The notes under the pieces are model-generated. The model had not been told where the DNA came from. It made no database searches and worked only from the letters and a program-made list of their open reading frames with translations. The position numbers and the translations under genes are program-made. DNA of 6,380 nt from an uncultured bacterium (GTDB lineage Bacteria > Actinomycetota > Aquicultoria > SKW223 > CALKMS01): NCBI GenBank assembly GCA_938091145.1, contig CALKMS010000056.1, forward strand, positions 1-6,380, in the 5' to 3' direction. Each line of letters begins with the position of its first letter. The stretch's first letter is position 1. Shown here piece after piece: positions 3,829 to 6,380 of this stretch.

Positions 3829-6380
3829 TTGGCAAAATCCTCTCCAAAAAAGCGTCAGCGCTTTAGCTTTGGTAAAGTTCCGGAAGTTCTCGAAGTTCCA
3901 AATTTGCTTGACATTCAGATTAAGAGTTTTGAGTGGTTCAAAACCGAGGGGATTAAAGAAGTTCTTGAAGAAATTTCTCCCATTGAGGACTTTACAGGCA
4001 ATTTAGCTTTGGAATTTTTGGAACATCGCTTTGAAGAGCCGCGCTTTTCGGTGGAAGAGTGCAAAGAAAAGGACATGACTTATTCGGCTCGCTTGCTGGT
4101 TAAAGCAGCGTTAATTAACCGAGAGACGGGAGAGATACAAGAAGGAGAAGTGGTTTTGTATGATCGCTTTCCTCTAATGACAGATAAGGGCACTTTTATA
4201 ATCAACGGGACAGAAAGAGTAGTGGTTAGTCAGCTAATTAGATCACCTGGCGTTTATTTTGGAGTTGAAACGGAAAAGACTAGCGGAAAACTTCTTTATA
4301 ATGCTAAGATAATTCCAAATCGTGGGGCTTGGTTAGAGTTTGAGACTGACAGCAAAGATGTTTTGTACGTAAGAATAGATCGGAAAAGAAAGCTTCCAGC
4401 TACTTTACTTTTGAGAGCTCTTGATTGGAGTAAAAACGAAGACATTTTAAGACTTTTGGGGTCCTCAACTCCGGTTAAAAGAACGCTTGAAAAGGACACA
4501 ATTCACCGCAAAGAAGATGCTTTGCTAGAGATTTATAGAAGATTACGGCCGGGTGAGCTACCAACACCTGAAAGTGCCCAGGCTTACCTCGAAAACTTGT
4601 ATTTTAATAAGGCAAGATACGATCTAGCAAAAGTGGGTCGCTATAAAATGAATCGCAAACTGGGCTTGGATTTTCCCCTCAGCGTCACCACTTTGACTAA
4701 AGAAGACATAGTCGCTACTTTGAAGTATTTGCTAGGTCTTTGGAATGAAGCCCCGGGATTTAATATCGATGACATTGATCACCTGGGTAATCGGCGGGTT
4801 CGGACTGTTGGCGAGTTAGTCCAGAACCAATTCCGAATTGGAATGGCCCGAGTTGAGCGAAGTGTTAAGGAAAAAATGGCTACCAGTGACCCTCAAGAAG
4901 AGATAAAAACCCAGCATTTGATTAATGTTAGGCCCATTGAGGCTTCGATAAAGAGTTTTTTTGCCACTGGTCAACTTTCGCAGTTCATGGATCAAACTAA
5001 CCCTTTAGCAGGCTTGACTCACCGCAGGCGTCTTTCGGCTTTGGGGCCCGGTGGTTTGTCTCGAGAACGAGCGGGTTTTGAAGTGAGGGACGTTCATCCT
5101 TCTCATTATGGTCGAATGTGTCCTGTAGAGACGCCCGAAGGACCCAACATAGGTTTGATAAATTCGTTGGCTACTTACGCCCGAGTAAATGATTTTGGTT
5201 TTTTAGAAACACCTTATCGGAAAGTAGTTGATGGAGTGGTTACAAATGAGGTGGTCTATCTAACTGCTGATGATGAACTGGAAACAGTTATCGCTCAGGC
5301 TAACGCTCCCTTTGATCCTAAAACGGGGAAGTTGTTAGATGAATACGTGCTGGCCAGAAATAGAGGAAAAGTTGAATTAGTGAAAGCTTCAGAAGTTCAA
5401 TATATGGACGTTTCACCAAAACAAATTTTTAGTGTGGCGGCTTCTCTTATTCCTTTTCTTGAACACAATGACGCTAATCGTGTCTTAATGGGTGCTAATA
5501 TGCAAAGACAAGCAGTACCTTTAATTAAAACTCAGGCTCCTTTTGTGGGGACTGGAATGGAAAGAAAAGCGATAGTTGATACAGGAGAGGTTGTTCTGGC
5601 TAAGAGGAGCGGGAAGGTGAAGAAAGTTACCGCTGATTTTGTGGAAGTGGAGGTAGCAGAAGGAGAAATTGACCGTTATGAATTAAAAAAGTACAAGCGT
5701 TCTAATCAAGGTACCTGTGTTAATCAGGTACCGGTGGTTAGTGAAGGGGATGAGGTAGAAGCTGGCGAAGTAATTGCTGATGGTCCTTGTTCCGATCACG
5801 GAGAATTAGCTTTGGGAGCCAATCTTTTAGTTGCCTTTATGCCGTGGGAAGGCTACAACTACGAGGATGCAATTGTTATTAGTGAGCGTTTAGTTAAAGA
5901 TGATGTTTTAACCTCGATTCACATTGAAGAATATGAGGTTGAAGCTCGAGACACTAAACTTGGACCCGAAGAAATAACTCGAGAGATTCCCGGCTTGCCG
6001 GAAGATGTTCTGAAAAACCTTGACGAAGATGGTATTGTGAGAATAGGGGCGGAAGTCAAACCTGGCGACATTTTAGTGGGCAAAGTAACGCCTAAAGGCG
6101 AAGGTGAAATTACTCCGGAAGAAAAACTTTTGAGAGCGATATTTGGAGAGAAGGCAAGGGATGTTCGGGATACTTCTCTGCGAGTTCCACATGGGGAAGG
6201 CGGAAAGGTAATTCGGGTCAAAGTATTTTCCCGAAAAAAAGGTGACGAGTTACCTCCCGGAGTAAATAAGCTTGTGAGGGTTTATGTGGCTCAATTAAGG
6301 AAAGTTTCGGTTGGAGATAAGCTAGCGGGCAGACATGGCAATAAAGGAGTAATCTCAAAAATTGTTCCTATTGAAGATAT
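3829..6380 (+). CDS. rpoB: RNA polymerase beta subunit (N-terminal 850 residues, runs off the window)
   Basis: One uninterrupted frame of 850 codons from TTG 3829 to the window edge. The beta subunit forms half of the RNA polymerase active-site cleft. In order: FGKVPEVLEVPNLLD (14-28), NGTERVVVSQLIRSPGVYF (126-144), DIDHLGNRR (315-323), the rifampicin pocket GQLSQFMDQTNPLAGLTHRRR (381-401) with LSALGPGGLSRERAG after it, RMCPVETPEGPNIGLI (429-444), NYEDAIVIS (677-685), and GDKLAGRHGNKG (829-840) with the active-site lysines K831 and K839 (K1065 and K1073 of E. coli). D388, H398 and S403 correspond to E. coli D516, H526 and S531 and are unmutated. The offset of 128 residues from E. coli shows a compact N-terminal half. 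The C-terminal clamp-binding end and probably rpoC lie beyond the window. Confidence 0.97.
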   Translation, partial: MAKSSPKKRQRFSFGKVPEVLEVPNLLDIQIKSFEWFKTEGIKEVLEEISPIEDFTGNLALEFLEHRFEEPRFSVEECKEKDMTYSARLLVKAALINRETGEIQEGEVVLYDRFPLMTDKGTFIINGTERVVVSQLIRSPGVYFGVETEKTSGKLLYNAKIIPNRGAWLEFETDSKDVLYVRIDRKRKLPATLLLRALDWSKNEDILRLLGSSTPVKRTLEKDTIHRKEDALLEIYRRLRPGELPTPESAQAYLENLYFNKARYDLAKVGRYKMNRKLGLDFPLSVTTLTKEDIVATLKYLLGLWNEAPGFNIDDIDHLGNRRVRTVGELVQNQFRIGMARVERSVKEKMATSDPQEEIKTQHLINVRPIEASIKSFFATGQLSQFMDQTNPLAGLTHRRRLSALGPGGLSRERAGFEVRDVHPSHYGRMCPVETPEGPNIGLINSLATYARVNDFGFLETPYRKVVDGVVTNEVVYLTADDELETVIAQANAPFDPKTGKLLDEYVLARNRGKVELVKASEVQYMDVSPKQIFSVAASLIPFLEHNDANRVLMGANMQRQAVPLIKTQAPFVGTGMERKAIVDTGEVVLAKRSGKVKKVTADFVEVEVAEGEIDRYELKKYKRSNQGTCVNQVPVVSEGDEVEAGEVIADGPCSDHGELALGANLLVAFMPWEGYNYEDAIVISERLVKDDVLTSIHIEEYEVEARDTKLGPEEITREIPGLPEDVLKNLDEDGIVRIGAEVKPGDILVGKVTPKGEGEITPEEKLLRAIFGEKARDVRDTSLRVPHGEGGKVIRVKVFSRKKGDELPPGVNKLVRVYVAQLRKVSVGDKLAGRHGNKGVISKIVPIED

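Noticed and set aside
1..6380. Search for mobile elements, CRISPR repeats, defence or toxin genes, and novel systems
   Set aside because: Almost all of the window is accounted for by ten conserved core genes and their short control regions. No direct repeats, spacer arrays, transposase-like frames or foreign-looking composition were seen.

Overview
The window is a piece of the conserved bacterial translation and transcription gene string, in the order tuf (3' end), rpmG, tRNA-Trp, secE, nusG, rplK, rplA, rplJ, rplL, rpoB (5' part). All genes are on the + strand and none is broken. The DNA is AT-rich by eye (roughly 40% GC). Start codons are ATG, GTG and TTG. TGA is used as a stop (tuf, secE, nusG), so the genetic code is standard. 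The gene order, C+ type zinc-ribbon L33, L10-leader attenuator and RpoB wording point to a Gram-positive-type (Terrabacteria) bacterium. Several RpoB stretches read most like Actinomycetota, yet the base composition is low-GC. An uncultured, deep-branching lineage is plausible, but that is inference.

Layout. Positions 1-411 hold the end of EF-Tu, ribosomal protein L33 and a complete CCA-encoding tRNA-Trp, packed a few bases apart and followed by a weak terminator-like hairpin. Positions 412-609 are non-coding and carry a strong extended -10 promoter. Positions 610-2624 are one tight operon: SecE (protein export), NusG (transcription elongation and coupling), L11 and L1. Positions 2625-2790 hold a near-consensus promoter and an L10 leader: an RNA resembling the 23S rRNA site for L10, an antiterminator, and an intrinsic terminator just ahead of rplJ. 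Positions 2791-3713 encode L10 and L7/L12, which together form the ribosomal stalk. Positions 3714-3828 carry a 14-bp perfect palindrome, another extended -10 promoter and a possible 15-codon leader ORF. From 3829 to the window end is rpoB, 850 codons, continuing past the edge.

How it works together. The genes build the factor-binding region of the ribosome (L11, L1, L10, L7/L12), its main client factor (EF-Tu), the RNA polymerase beta subunit, the elongation factor linking polymerase and ribosome (NusG), and a translocon subunit (SecE). Three internal promoters split the string into separately tunable units. The stalk genes also appear to be under feedback attenuation by L10-L7/L12. I see no mobile element, CRISPR array, defence gene or previously undescribed system. 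The points worth a second look are regulatory: the L10 attenuator, the rpoB leader region, and non-ATG starts at the head of every internal transcription unit.
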